Assembly: GCA_002450095.1 (NCBI GenBank)
Contig: DJYK01000038.1
Location: 1 to 36,339, forward strand
Source of the DNA: Mageeibacillus sp. UBA6980
GTDB taxonomy: Bacteria; Bacillota; Clostridia; Saccharofermentanales; Saccharofermentanaceae
Direction: 5' to 3'
Length of the DNA stretch: 36,339 nt
Positions 17,674 to 26,450 of this stretch are shown here, in pieces (within the stretch, counting starts at the first letter, position 1; each line of letters starts with the position of its first letter). The position numbers were made by a program, and so were the translations under genes. The notes beneath the pieces were generated by a model, which worked only from the letters and a program-made list of their open reading frames with translations, had not been told where the DNA came from and did not search any database.

Positions 17674-18536
17674 GAATTGTCTGCCTTATGCGCTCCGACG
17701 GCTCCGACGATTATCATCACGATACCAAGTACAAGGAGCCCTGCCATTATCATGGTGACGGATAAAGCGCGCTCCTTAAACAATTGGGCCAGGACCTCAC
17801 CGATACCGCCCTCGGACCTGTATTCCTTGTGAAGCTCATTAAGGACGATCACCATAAAGAGCCATCCTATACAGCTTAGAAACTGCGCTACGGTGAGTGA
17901 TATTCCGTAAGCACGTATCGGACGGAATTTGTTCTTATGAAGAATCATCGTAACAACAACCAATATGATCATCACAGAAGAACATACGATTATGGAAATC
18001 CCTAGATTTCTGTTGATCTCGCCGAACGACTCCAATAATTCAAGAGATTCGTCTTCACCGATCTCATCCAAGTATTCATCCATCAGTTCTTCGAGCTTGT
18101 CCGAGAACTCATCTTCCAGCTCCGATCTTGACATGCTGTCATCCGGATATGCATCAAGCAGAATATCGCCGTACTCGTCCATAAAATCATGGAAGGAATC
18201 CTCATCCATATTCGTGTCGCCCTCTATCACGAGCTCGGTATATTCATTCAGAAGAAGACGGACAAAGTCCTCTGTCATCGCCTTATCATCTCGGCTGTTA
18301 AGTTCAAAACCCGGATTCTCACGGGATAAAAGATCTCCCAGCGAGAGCTCCATCTCATCGATGGCGAGTTCAACGGTCTCGTCGCTCGTCATTATACCGA
18401 TCCAGAACTTACTGTTGAAAAAGGTCGATCTTACTGCAATTGCATTTACCGTGAACAATAAAATAAAAACACAGATGATCGCCGATAATATCCTCATCAA
18501 AAGTGCCGCAACACTCTCTTCTGTTCTCTGATTCAC
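17652..18536 (-). CDS. Acidic membrane protein of unknown function
   Basis: 294 residues from a GTG start preceded by GGGGGG. One membrane segment lies near the N-terminus. A very acidic extracytoplasmic domain (roughly residues 40-170) follows, with many Asp and Glu in helical stretches such as SMSRSELEDEFSDKLEELMD. Three more membrane segments fill the C-terminal half. I do not recognise the family. A TATAAT on the minus strand (18573-18578) may be its -10 box. Convergent overlap with the kinase gene suggests the two messages could form antisense RNA. Confidence 0.75.
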   Translation of the reverse strand: MNQRTEESVAALLMRILSAIICVFILLFTVNAIAVRSTFFNSKFWIGIMTSDETVELAIDEMELSLGDLLSRENPGFELNSRDDKAMTEDFVRLLLNEYTELVIEGDTNMDEDSFHDFMDEYGDILLDAYPDDSMSRSELEDEFSDKLEELMDEYLDEIGEDESLELLESFGEINRNLGISIIVCSSVMIILVVVTMILHKNKFRPIRAYGISLTVAQFLSCIGWLFMVIVLNELHKEYRSEGGIGEVLAQLFKERALSVTMIMAGLLVLGIVMIIVGAVGAHKADNSYSEDEV

Positions 18537-18615
18537 TTGATCTGCCCCCCTGAAGAATCAATTATGATCTACATTATACACACTGATAAAAGAATGGAAA
18601 AAGACGATTAAAAAC

Positions 18616-21600
18616 TTAATTCGGCTTAAGACCCATCTTCTCGAGAAATTCCGAAGCATCGTCTATCTCATCATCGACATCGCTTCCGACATCGACATTT
18701 ACGGGAGGACGCTTGAACAGGATATCGTACATAATGGGAACGATGTAGAGCGTCATGAGCGTCGCGTACAGAAGACCTCCGGCGATTACGATGGACATTC
18801 CTTTGCCGAGCTGCGAAGCCATTCCGGAACCGAAGATCATCATGGACATGGCAAGGATGGTCGTAAGCGCCGTCATAAGTATCGGCCTCATTCTCGTCAT
18901 TCCGGTCGCGACAAGAGCATCTCTTCGCTCCAGGCCGCCTATCCTCAACTGGTTTGCATAGTCAACGAATACGATACCGTTATTAACGACGGTACCCATC
19001 AGGATTACAAATCCGAGCATCGAGAGCATAGAGAGAGGCTCACCTGCTATAAGGAGTCCGAGCATACCGCCGGTAAATGCAAGAGGTATGGTAAACAGAA
19101 TGATGAACGGTGACAGGAGACTCTGGAACTGGGCGACCATAACAAGGTAGATAAACAGAAGTCCCAATGCCGCCATCTCCAGCATCTGAACAACGAGCTC
19201 GTTGACCTGCTCGGATTCACCGCCTATCTCAAGCGAATATCCGTCAGGCATCGATCTGCTATAGTCATTAAGCTTAGGTGTTAATTCTCTTGCTACCAGA
19301 GTCGCGTTATAACCTTCTTCCATCGAGGATGACACGGTTACATATCTTACGAGATTCTCTCTTGTTATAGAAGCAGAGGATACCGTCTCGACGATCGTCG
19401 CGAATTCGGAGAGTGTATGGATGTTGCTCTCTTCCTCGGGTTCCTCTTCCGGTACATCCTCTTGTGTCTCGTCTTCGGCTCCCTCTCCCGTAAAGGCTGC
19501 GAACATATCCTCCATCGATTCCGTCGAACCGCCGGAGAATGAACCGCCCTGCGCCTGAGCCTGCGCCGCCATATCAACGGCTTCGAACTCTATATCCATA
19601 AGACCTTCTCTTGTGAGCAGATCCGTGTTATCAACGATGTTTACGGTCATATCGGTTCCGTCAACCGTGATCGTTACCGCTTCGACGCTCGTTGAAGTGT
19701 GGCTCGCGATCCCCGCATAGATCTGAGCAACCGTAAGCCCGTATTCCATGGCCTTATCGCGGTCGATAACGACCTGCAAGGTAGGAGCGCCGTCGACGAA
19801 GCTGTCCGTTACTTCGGTTAAACCCTCCTGAGCCTCCATGATGGCGCTTACTTCAGCACTCAGCCTCTCGAGTTCCGCGTAATCATTACCGTAGATATTG
19901 ACGCTTATTCCCGAGCTTCCGGTAAGAGCGGAAGCGTCACCCATAGCGCTTCCCGCCGAGACTTCTATCGTACAGCCGGAGGAAGCCGTTGCTTCTTCGA
20001 TATCCGATACGATACGGTCCATCTCCCTGGAAGACGTATCCTCAGCTGCGAGTGCGTTACAGACATAAGTACCGTATTCATCCGACGAGACACCTGCGGC
20101 AAAGAAATTCGAAGTACTTCCCGAATCCATGATACCGAGATCCTCGATACCTTCAACGCCGAGGATCATATCCATGACTTCATCAACGGCCGCATAGGAC
20201 TCCTCCCGTGTCATCTCTTCGGGAGTCTCGATAGTTATGCTGATCTCATTTGTGGTTATCGGCGGAATATAGATGATACCTGTCCTGAACACCATATATA
20301 ACGAGAAGACAAGGAGTACGATTGCTGTCGCCAACGGTGCGATCTTATGCGCAAGACACCATCTTAACGACTTGCCGTAGACCTCAAGGATCCTGTCAAA
20401 CAAACCGTGCTTCTTGGGCTTGGACTTCGCAAGAAGAGTGCTGCATGCTGCGGGAACAACCGTCATGGCCATCACAAGGGACGCGACAAGACAGTATCCG
20501 ATAGACAAAGCCAGAGGATAAAGGAGCGTCCTTACAAGACTTCTCGCGAATACCGCCGGGAAGAATACGCATATGGTCGTCAACGTCGATGCGATGATGG
20601 AGCCTCGTACCTGCTTCGCGCCCTGGACGGCGGCACGGGGAGCCGGAAGTCCCCTGCCTATCAGTCTGAATATGTTCTCCATGACTACGACGGAGTTATC
20701 AACAAGCATTCCTATTCCGAGCGACAGACCCGACAAGGTCATCATGTTGAGCTCGAGACCAGTAAAATACATAAGCACTATCGCGAAAAGCACCGACAGA
20801 GGAATACTGATCGCGACGACTATGGTAGGTTTAACATCCTTAAGGAACAGCGCAAGTATTATGATCGCGAGGAGCGCTCCTATGAGCATGCTCTGGAAAA
20901 CGCTTTGAATGATCATATCGATATAGACACCCTGATCCACCAGATTGATCGAGTGGAATCCGGGATACAGATCAGCCAGTTCATCGAGTGCGGTCTTACA
21001 GGCATCGGAGACCTCATTGGTACCGGAACTTGAAGACTTGAACACGCAGAGGATTATTCCGTCCGAACCGTTAAGCTTTGTATAGCTGTCTCCGGCAGTG
21101 TCGATCACCGTTATGTCCGCGATATCTTCGAGACGGACCGTACCGATGATATCGTTGTCTATAAGCAGAGCCGTAGAGATGTCTTCCGCACTCGTGAATT
21201 CCTCTCCGACTCTTAAGAGCCATGATTCATCATTCTCATCATCAATATATCCGACCGGCATCGAGAAGTTCTGCGCATATATAAGCTGGGACAAAGTCTC
21301 CGCATTTATGAGCGAATCCGCATTGGCGCTCTCAAGCGCGGATTCCCTTGCCTCATCATACTGTGCCTGAGCCTGATCGAGAGCCGTCTGTGCATCGGAC
21401 AATCGAACCGCTGCGGTAGAGAATCCGACGGCCGCATCGAGCTGTCCCTGTGTAAGACCTGCAGTGGCAGTCTCGAGCCCGGTAAGAAGATCGGGGATGG
21501 AATCGGCAAGCGAATTGACTTCGTTGAGCCTGGTCTCCAGATTACCGATCTGCGTGTTAAGACTTCCGGCGGGATCGGCCGCTCTTACTCTCGCGATGAT

Positions 21601-22929
21601 ATCCGTAAGACTCGTCGTAAGAGAAGCAATGCCTCTCGTGGTATTGATAAGATCATTGATCGAAGCGCCGCTCACACCGCTGCTCGTACGGGTGAACATA
21701 GCCCTTAAGTTATTGATATCCGTTATGAGAACGGCAACTTCTGCAGGATTAATGCCGTTTGCCATGAGCGTGGCATTGGCAAGAGCCTGATTCGCCTCAT
21801 CGAATGCAGCCTGAGCTGTTGCCACTTCAGCAGAGCCCTGATCATAGGCGGCCTGAGCAGCGATAAGATCCGCAGAGGCTCTTGCCGAAGCCTCCACCAG
21901 CGCCTGGTATTCTTCAGGCGAGATCGAACTTCCCTCTGCACTCTGCTGTGCCGCCCTTGCACTGTCCGCGATACTCTGCGCTTCCGCTAAGGTCCTCGCG
22001 AGCTGTGCCTCTACCGCGATCGCCGCATCGAGCTCGGCACGCGTGGCGTTTACCCTCTGCTGCGCTGAATTGAGGATTGCATCCTGTGTCTGCGCGAGCG
22101 GTGCGAGTCCCTGTGACAGTTCATCGAGCCTTGTTACGATATTGCCTATCCCGTCCCTTAACCCGGATGCGATCTGTTCCGTCTGCCCGTCGAACTGCGA
22201 GAACAATGCGGATGACATGGTCGCACCGAAATTACTCTGTGCGGTCTCAAGTTCCGACTGCGCCTCATCAAGGGAGTCACGAGCGTCATCCAATACATTC
22301 TGGGCATCGGCGAGCGAAGCGTTGGTCTCTCTCAATATCCTGTCGTTCAAGGCATCTATCTTATCCTGATTGAGCTCAACTTGAATGCTCTTCTCGACAA
22401 GACCGATCGTCGTTATACTCGCGACGCCGTCCTGTCTGGACAGGTAAGGTATTACATCGTTATTAACAAAATCCGTAAGTTCATAAATATCATAGCCTTC
22501 GCGCTCTACGGCAATATACATGGTCGCCAGCATATCGAGGCTGATCTCCATGATGTTCGGCGTCATGACGCCCGACGGCAGAGTGCTCTCGAGCTCGTTT
22601 ATCGCACTCGAGATCCTGACCATCTCGACATTCATATCGACATCATCTACGAATTCGAGCTGAACGATGGAATAATTCTCGGAACTCGTCGAGGTAACAT
22701 TCTCGACTCCGCTTATCGTACCCAGTGCGTTCTCCACAGGTTTTGTGACCTGTTCCTCCACTTTCTCGGGGCTGGCTCCGGGATAAGCGGTTATTACTAT
22801 AAGATACGGAAGACTGAATTCAGGTAAGAGGTCCAAAGACAGATGTGTTAACGACACAGCACCCAAAGCAATAATGACTATTACTGCCACCAGGATAGTA
22901 AAGGGTTTCTTTACGCTGAATCTCTCCAT
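18616..22929 (-). CDS. RND (AcrB/HAE1-type) exporter with a large coiled-coil insertion
   Basis: 1437 residues, far longer than the usual 1020-1050. The N-terminus (FSVKKPFTILVAVIVII, LPEFSLPYLIVITAYPGASP) and the second half (LSLGIGMLVDNSVVVMENI with the proton-relay Asp, PLAFTGGMLGLLI, GTVVNNGIVFVDYANQLR) are typical RND. Residues about 200-545, within the first extracytoplasmic loop, are an Ala/Gln/Asp-rich helical coiled coil. A second shorter insert is Gly/Ser- and Glu-rich (near AQAQAQGGSFSGGSTESMED). No adaptor or outer-membrane gene is adjacent, consistent with a Gram-positive host. The ribosome binding site is GAGGTG, five bases before the ATG. Confidence 0.92.
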   Translation of the reverse strand: MERFSVKKPFTILVAVIVIIALGAVSLTHLSLDLLPEFSLPYLIVITAYPGASPEKVEEQVTKPVENALGTISGVENVTSTSSENYSIVQLEFVDDVDMNVEMVRISSAINELESTLPSGVMTPNIMEISLDMLATMYIAVEREGYDIYELTDFVNNDVIPYLSRQDGVASITTIGLVEKSIQVELNQDKIDALNDRILRETNASLADAQNVLDDARDSLDEAQSELETAQSNFGATMSSALFSQFDGQTEQIASGLRDGIGNIVTRLDELSQGLAPLAQTQDAILNSAQQRVNATRAELDAAIAVEAQLARTLAEAQSIADSARAAQQSAEGSSISPEEYQALVEASARASADLIAAQAAYDQGSAEVATAQAAFDEANQALANATLMANGINPAEVAVLITDINNLRAMFTRTSSGVSGASINDLINTTRGIASLTTSLTDIIARVRAADPAGSLNTQIGNLETRLNEVNSLADSIPDLLTGLETATAGLTQGQLDAAVGFSTAAVRLSDAQTALDQAQAQYDEARESALESANADSLINAETLSQLIYAQNFSMPVGYIDDENDESWLLRVGEEFTSAEDISTALLIDNDIIGTVRLEDIADITVIDTAGDSYTKLNGSDGIILCVFKSSSSGTNEVSDACKTALDELADLYPGFHSINLVDQGVYIDMIIQSVFQSMLIGALLAIIILALFLKDVKPTIVVAISIPLSVLFAIVLMYFTGLELNMMTLSGLSLGIGMLVDNSVVVMENIFRLIGRGLPAPRAAVQGAKQVRGSIIASTLTTICVFFPAVFARSLVRTLLYPLALSIGYCLVASLVMAMTVVPAACSTLLAKSKPKKHGLFDRILEVYGKSLRWCLAHKIAPLATAIVLLVFSLYMVFRTGIIYIPPITTNEISITIETPEEMTREESYAAVDEVMDMILGVEGIEDLGIMDSGSTSNFFAAGVSSDEYGTYVCNALAAEDTSSREMDRIVSDIEEATASSGCTIEVSAGSAMGDASALTGSSGISVNIYGNDYAELERLSAEVSAIMEAQEGLTEVTDSFVDGAPTLQVVIDRDKAMEYGLTVAQIYAGIASHTSTSVEAVTITVDGTDMTVNIVDNTDLLTREGLMDIEFEAVDMAAQAQAQGGSFSGGSTESMEDMFAAFTGEGAEDETQEDVPEEEPEEESNIHTLSEFATIVETVSSASITRENLVRYVTVSSSMEEGYNATLVARELTPKLNDYSRSMPDGYSLEIGGESEQVNELVVQMLEMAALGLLFIYLVMVAQFQSLLSPFIILFTIPLAFTGGMLGLLIAGEPLSMLSMLGFVILMGTVVNNGIVFVDYANQLRIGGLERRDALVATGMTRMRPILMTALTTILAMSMMIFGSGMASQLGKGMSIVIAGGLLYATLMTLYIVPIMYDILFKRPPVNVDVGSDVDDEIDDASEFLEKMGLKPN

Positions 22930-22949
22930 GCATACACCTCGCGATGGTA

Positions 22950-22978
22950 ATAATATAATGCGTTAATGTAAAAAACAA
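22950..22978 (-). promoter_or_regulatory. Probable promoter of the RND exporter gene
   Basis: On the minus strand TTGTTT (22978-22973), a 17-base spacer and TATTAT (22955-22950) lie 21 bases before the start codon. Confidence 0.5.
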
Positions 22979-23044
22979 CAGAAAACGGTAAAACTTATAT
23001 AAATATTAATATTTATAATTTATGCCTATAAACCCGTCCACAAC

Positions 23045-23074
23045 TTGAAGCAATATGATGATATCAATTATAAT
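23045..23074 (+). promoter_or_regulatory. Promoter of cardiolipin synthase
   Basis: TTGAAG (23045-23050), an 18-base spacer and a perfect TATAAT (23069-23074) lie 29 bases before the start codon. About 70 AT-rich bases separate it from the divergent exporter promoter. Confidence 0.6.
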
Positions 23075-23103
23075 TAACAGACAAAGCATTGAGAGGTTCG
23101 CAT

Positions 23104-24660
23104 ATGAAGAAGATTATTGGAAGGATTCTTATCGTTTTACCTGCGATCGCGCTGCAGGTTGCATGGTACGTAATGCTCTTTACGTTCATCAACAGCGAAT
23201 TGAACGGATATCTCAGCGACATCTTTACCGTGCTGTTCACACTGCTCGCCGTAGTATTCGTAGTATATCTCGTATCTAAGCGCGGCGAGAGTTCATATAA
23301 GCTTCTGTGGACCATCGCCATCATGGCCCTTCCGATCCTCGGTTCGATACTCTATCTGACTCTCGGTAATCAGAAGACCGGCAACACGCTTAAAAGAAAG
23401 CTTCAAAGATCGTCGAAGAAACTTATCTCCGAGAGCTTCGAAGAAGACGAATCCGACGGCAAGATACAGAACAGAAAGAGCCTTGAAGCCATCAGATCAG
23501 AGGACCTGAGACTCGGTCAGACACTGCAGCATCTCTCGACTTCCACATACTTCCCGGTTGTCCCGAACGGCACATCCAAGTACTATCCTTTCGGCGAGGA
23601 TATGTTTAAGGATATGCTCGATGATCTGAAAAAGGCCGAGAGATATATTTACATCGAGTACTTCATCATCCAGTCCGGGCTGTTCTGGGATTCCATTACA
23701 AGCATCCTCGAACTTAAGGCCGGAGAGGGCGTCGATGTCCGTGTCATGTACGACGATCTCGGAAGCATCGGGACTTATTCCGTAAAGGATATCAACTCAC
23801 TTCGTTCAAGAGGGATCAAATGCATCGCATTTAATCCGTTCCTGTTCGTTAAATCACAGCTTAACAACCGTGACCATCGTAAGATAATGGTCATCGACGG
23901 TAAAGTTGCCTACAGCGGCGGCGTCAACCTCGCTGACGAATACATAAACGAGAAGGAAGTCTACGGCAAGTGGAAGGACATCGGATTCCGTCTCACGGGA
24001 CCTGCCGTCAGAAGCTACACATATATGTTCGCCGAGTTCTGGAACGCATTCGCCATCGAGAAGATCCCCGATTCCCTGCTACTCATCAACGATCCCGTCA
24101 CTGAGGAATTAAATAACGGTTACGTCCTCCCCTTCTACGATTCCCCTATGAGATCGGAGCCTGCGAGCAACACGCTGTTCACGGAGATACTCTCCATGGC
24201 GACGGATTATGTATGGTTCTATACCCCTTACCTGATGCTCGGAGATACGCTTTTCGACGCATTCATAAGAGCGGCCCAAAGAGGTGTCGACGTCAGGATC
24301 ATAATGCCCGGCATCCCCGACAAGAAGATGGTCTACAGACTCGGAAGAAGCTACTACCCCGAGCTTTTGAAGGCGGGTGTCAAGATCTACGAGTACACCC
24401 CCGGATTTGTCCACGCGAAAGCATTCCTGTCGGATGACAAGGTCTGCGGCATAGGAACCGTAAATCTCGATTACAGAAGCCTCTTCCTGCACTTCGAGTG
24501 CAGCTCCGTCTTCTATAAAGCCGACATCATCGAAGACCTTAAGAAAGATTACCTCGAGACTCTGACCAGTTGCAGACAAAGAACCGTTGAAGATGCGACT
24601 CACGGCTTCTTCGGAAGGATCCTCGACAGCCTTCTGCGCATCATCGCACCGCTTCTTTAA
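23104..24660 (+). CDS. cls: Cardiolipin synthase
   Basis: Membrane phospholipase D-family enzyme that joins two phosphatidylglycerols into cardiolipin. I choose the ATG at 23104, with GAGAGG seven bases upstream, over the in-frame TTG at 23089. The product is 518 residues. Three hydrophobic N-terminal segments (about residues 4-80) are followed by two HKD motifs: His258-Lys260-Asp265 in DHRKIMVIDG and His437-Lys439-Asp444 in HAKAFLSDD, each followed by GGVNLADEY or GTVNLDYRS. Length and motif spacing fit the bacterial Cls family. Confidence 0.93.
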   Translation: MKKIIGRILIVLPAIALQVAWYVMLFTFINSELNGYLSDIFTVLFTLLAVVFVVYLVSKRGESSYKLLWTIAIMALPILGSILYLTLGNQKTGNTLKRKLQRSSKKLISESFEEDESDGKIQNRKSLEAIRSEDLRLGQTLQHLSTSTYFPVVPNGTSKYYPFGEDMFKDMLDDLKKAERYIYIEYFIIQSGLFWDSITSILELKAGEGVDVRVMYDDLGSIGTYSVKDINSLRSRGIKCIAFNPFLFVKSQLNNRDHRKIMVIDGKVAYSGGVNLADEYINEKEVYGKWKDIGFRLTGPAVRSYTYMFAEFWNAFAIEKIPDSLLLINDPVTEELNNGYVLPFYDSPMRSEPASNTLFTEILSMATDYVWFYTPYLMLGDTLFDAFIRAAQRGVDVRIIMPGIPDKKMVYRLGRSYYPELLKAGVKIYEYTPGFVHAKAFLSDDKVCGIGTVNLDYRSLFLHFECSSVFYKADIIEDLKKDYLETLTSCRQRTVEDATHGFFGRILDSLLRIIAPLL

Positions 24661-24667
24661 GAAGCGG
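24649..24667. terminator. Hairpin overlapping the cls stop codon
   Basis: CCGCTTCT (24649-24656) pairs perfectly with AGAAGCGG (24660-24667) around the loop TTA. There is no U tract, so termination would be weak. It separates cls from the methyltransferase promoter. Confidence 0.4.
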
Positions 24668-24705
24668 CAACGGGTGTCATTCCCAAGTAATCACAAACGC
24701 GACAG

Positions 24706-24733
24706 TTGACAAACAAAAGATCCGTGATAACAT
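24706..24733 (+). promoter_or_regulatory. Promoter of the methyltransferase gene
   Basis: A perfect TTGACA (24706-24711), a 16-base spacer and TAACAT (24728-24733). The -10 box overlaps the first palindromic operator. Confidence 0.6.
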
Positions 24734-24768
24734 ATGAGCAGTTGTTCATATGAACAATTATTCATATG
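24731..24768. promoter_or_regulatory. Two overlapping ArsR/SmtB-like operators
   Basis: Two 22-base near-palindromes share the six bases CATATG. Site 1 (24731-24752) has half-sites CATATGAGCA and TGTTCATATG. Site 2 (24747-24768) has half-sites CATATGAACA and TATTCATATG. The whole 38 bases are themselves quasi-symmetric around a perfect 16-base palindrome, TTGTTCATATGAACAA. The pattern ATATGAnCA-TGnTCATAT is typical of ArsR/SmtB-family sites. A TetR-type site is an alternative. No arsR-like gene lies next to it. Confidence 0.6.
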
Positions 24769-24782
24769 TCAAGGAGACGCAT

Positions 24783-25373
24783 ATGTTTTGGGACAAAGTA
24801 TCAGGAGTATATGATGCGGTTGAGAATATCTATAACGGCAAGGTCAACAGGGCCACTACAGATTACGTGGCATCATTGATGAACGAAGATGACATGGTGC
24901 TCGAATGTGCATGCGGTACGGGGATGTTCAGTGTAAAGATCGCACCGCGCGTAAAGGAACTGACCGCCACGGACTTTTCCGAAGGTATGCTCAAAATGAC
25001 CCGGAAGAAAACTAATAAGCTTCATAATGTACACGTAGAGAGCGGCGATATCACCGCCCTGAAATATAAAGACGATTCATTCGATAAGGCGGTCGCAGCA
25101 AACGTTATCCACCTGCTCGATAACCCGAAGAAGGCCATAGACGAATTAAAAAGAGTGGTAAAGCCCGGCGGAACGATAATCATCCCTACATATGTCCACT
25201 TCGACGAAAGCATTGCGGCAAACGTGTTTAATAAGGCCGGTGCCGGGTTTAAGAATCATTTCAACGAGAACACTTACAAGGAGTTCTTCGAGCAGATGGG
25301 TGTCGATAACGTAAGCTTTAAAGTATGCGAAGGCAGGATGCCCTGCGACGTGGCAGTCTTCAAGAATACATAA
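24783..25373 (+). CDS. Class I SAM-dependent methyltransferase
   Basis: 196 residues from the ATG at 24783, which has AAGGAG six bases upstream. An in-frame ATG at 24750 lies inside the operator and is rejected. The Rossmann SAM-binding motif is VLECACGTGMFSVKI, followed by the acidic loop TATDFSEGMLKM, and then SGDITALKYKDDSFDKAVAANVIHLL. The overall shape is that of the Methyltransf_11/UbiE-like group. The substrate is not evident. The ArsR-like operators suggest induction by a metal, metalloid or other thiol-reactive stress, but the cysteine pattern does not clearly match ArsM. Confidence 0.85.
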   Translation: MFWDKVSGVYDAVENIYNGKVNRATTDYVASLMNEDDMVLECACGTGMFSVKIAPRVKELTATDFSEGMLKMTRKKTNKLHNVHVESGDITALKYKDDSFDKAVAANVIHLLDNPKKAIDELKRVVKPGGTIIIPTYVHFDESIAANVFNKAGAGFKNHFNENTYKEFFEQMGVDNVSFKVCEGRMPCDVAVFKNT

Positions 25374-25399
25374 CTGTCCTTGTATCTTGCTTTTACTTA

Positions 25400-25430
25400 C
25401 GGATCATTACCGATGATCCGATTATTTAAT
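25400..25430 (+). terminator. Terminator after the methyltransferase gene
   Basis: CGGATCAT (25400-25407) pairs perfectly with ATGATCCG (25413-25420) around a five-base loop and is followed by the AT-rich ATTATTTAAT. Confidence 0.6.
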
Positions 25431-25516
25431 ACCCCTGAGGTTCTTGAAATAATCTATGCTTAATCTGACCAGTTCCTCCTGATTCATCGGAAGCTCTGAT
25501 GTTTCAAGCACTTCCT

Positions 25517-25724
25517 GTCGATATCCCCTGTAGCGTCCCCTGTTTTTTCCGATTTATCGGCATCAAGTGGGGATTTCAGTCGATATCCCCCATATCGTCC
25601 TCTGTTTTTTCCGATTTATCGGCACTTAGCGGGGATTTCAGTCGATATCCCCTGTAGCGTCCCCTGTTTTTCCCGATTTATCGGCATCAAGCGGGGATTC
25701 CAACCTATATCCCTTGTAGCGTCC
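25517..25724 (-). repeat. Array A of the 62-bp palindromic repeat family
   Basis: Three full units start at 25517, 25579 and 25641, exactly 62 bases apart, and a diverged partial fourth starts at 25703. Each unit contains the palindrome CCGATTTATCGG. At each unit junction GGGGAT faces ATCCCC across about ten bases. The period is not a multiple of three and stops occur in frame, so this is not a protein repeat. It fills most of the gene-free stretch 25374-25736. The same family lies at 29011-29190 in the opposite orientation. Confidence 0.9.
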
Positions 25725-25736
25725 GGGCAGAGCATT

Positions 25737-26450
25737 TCATAAAGCTGTCATCATGTCGTAGAATCCCGGTATCGCCGATGTTGCCAGGATCTGTCCGGCT
25801 GTCAGAAAGTCGATTATCGCATGTCCCGTCATTATGGGCATCGGATTCTTTGTTTTCCTGTAGATGATGCAAAGCACTATAGTAAGAGGAAGAAATGACA
25901 GGAAACGGTAGACCATATATCTTATGTCAGGCAATGTCGGAATAAAGCTGTGCTGAAGTGCAAAGAAGAAAGACGGAAGGATCACCGATAAATATCTGTT
26001 ATTGATCGTTCCCACTCCGCAGCCAAGATAGATGCTGTTCTCTGCGATCGCCGTACTGACCGGAAGCAGAATGAGATTAATTACCGCAAGCGGTACAGGT
26101 ATCGGGGCGATCATCATCGGCGGCGCATAGGGTATTATTCCATAGCAAAGAAAACCTGAAAGATACATAAATCCCATACCGAGACAGAGGATGAGTACGC
26201 TCATTCCGATTACTTGTTTGGGTGTTGTCCTGCCCTTCTCATAATTAAGAAGTTTACTAAGTCCTCCGTCTCTTCGCGTTATAAGGATAAGGGCTGCAAT
26301 CGTGATGATATTTACAGCGCTTGCAACGACTGACCAAGTGTTACTGATATCTTTTAATTCTTTACGGGATATGACCGATATGAGAACGAATACAACAATA
26401 AACACAAGGCTTCTTATCGGCATGAGAAACGGAAGCAGTTTTCTTCTCAT
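25737..26450 (-). CDS. CPBP-family membrane protein with degenerate first motif
   Basis: 237 residues with about seven or eight membrane segments. The later CPBP (CAAX protease/bacteriocin-processing) motifs are present: FFFALQHSFIP and GHAIIDF. Motif 1, normally EExxxR, reads AENSIY here, lacking one Glu and the Arg, so protease activity is doubtful. The start overlaps the stop of the upstream TetR gene (TTATGAG), with GGAGGG in the TetR tail as ribosome binding site. The pair is one operon under the TetR operators, suggesting a stress- or toxin-linked membrane function. Confidence 0.75.
   Translation of the reverse strand: MRRKLLPFLMPIRSLVFIVVFVLISVISRKELKDISNTWSVVASAVNIITIAALILITRRDGGLSKLLNYEKGRTTPKQVIGMSVLILCLGMGFMYLSGFLCYGIIPYAPPMMIAPIPVPLAVINLILLPVSTAIAENSIYLGCGVGTINNRYLSVILPSFFFALQHSFIPTLPDIRYMVYRFLSFLPLTIVLCIIYRKTKNPMPIMTGHAIIDFLTAGQILATSAIPGFYDMMTAL

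Noticed and set aside
17965..18531. Ser-rich 188-residue reading frame on the plus strand
   Set aside because: It is the antisense shadow of the acidic Asp/Glu-rich membrane protein on the minus strand, with no ribosome binding site.
24750..24782. Upstream ATG of the methyltransferase
   Set aside because: It lies within the operator palindromes and lacks a ribosome binding site; the ATG at 24783 has AAGGAG.
25545..25565. Repeat-unit hairpins as rho-independent terminators
   Set aside because: The T run lies before the hairpin on the plus strand, and A residues follow it on the minus strand, so neither strand has hairpin-then-U-tract order.
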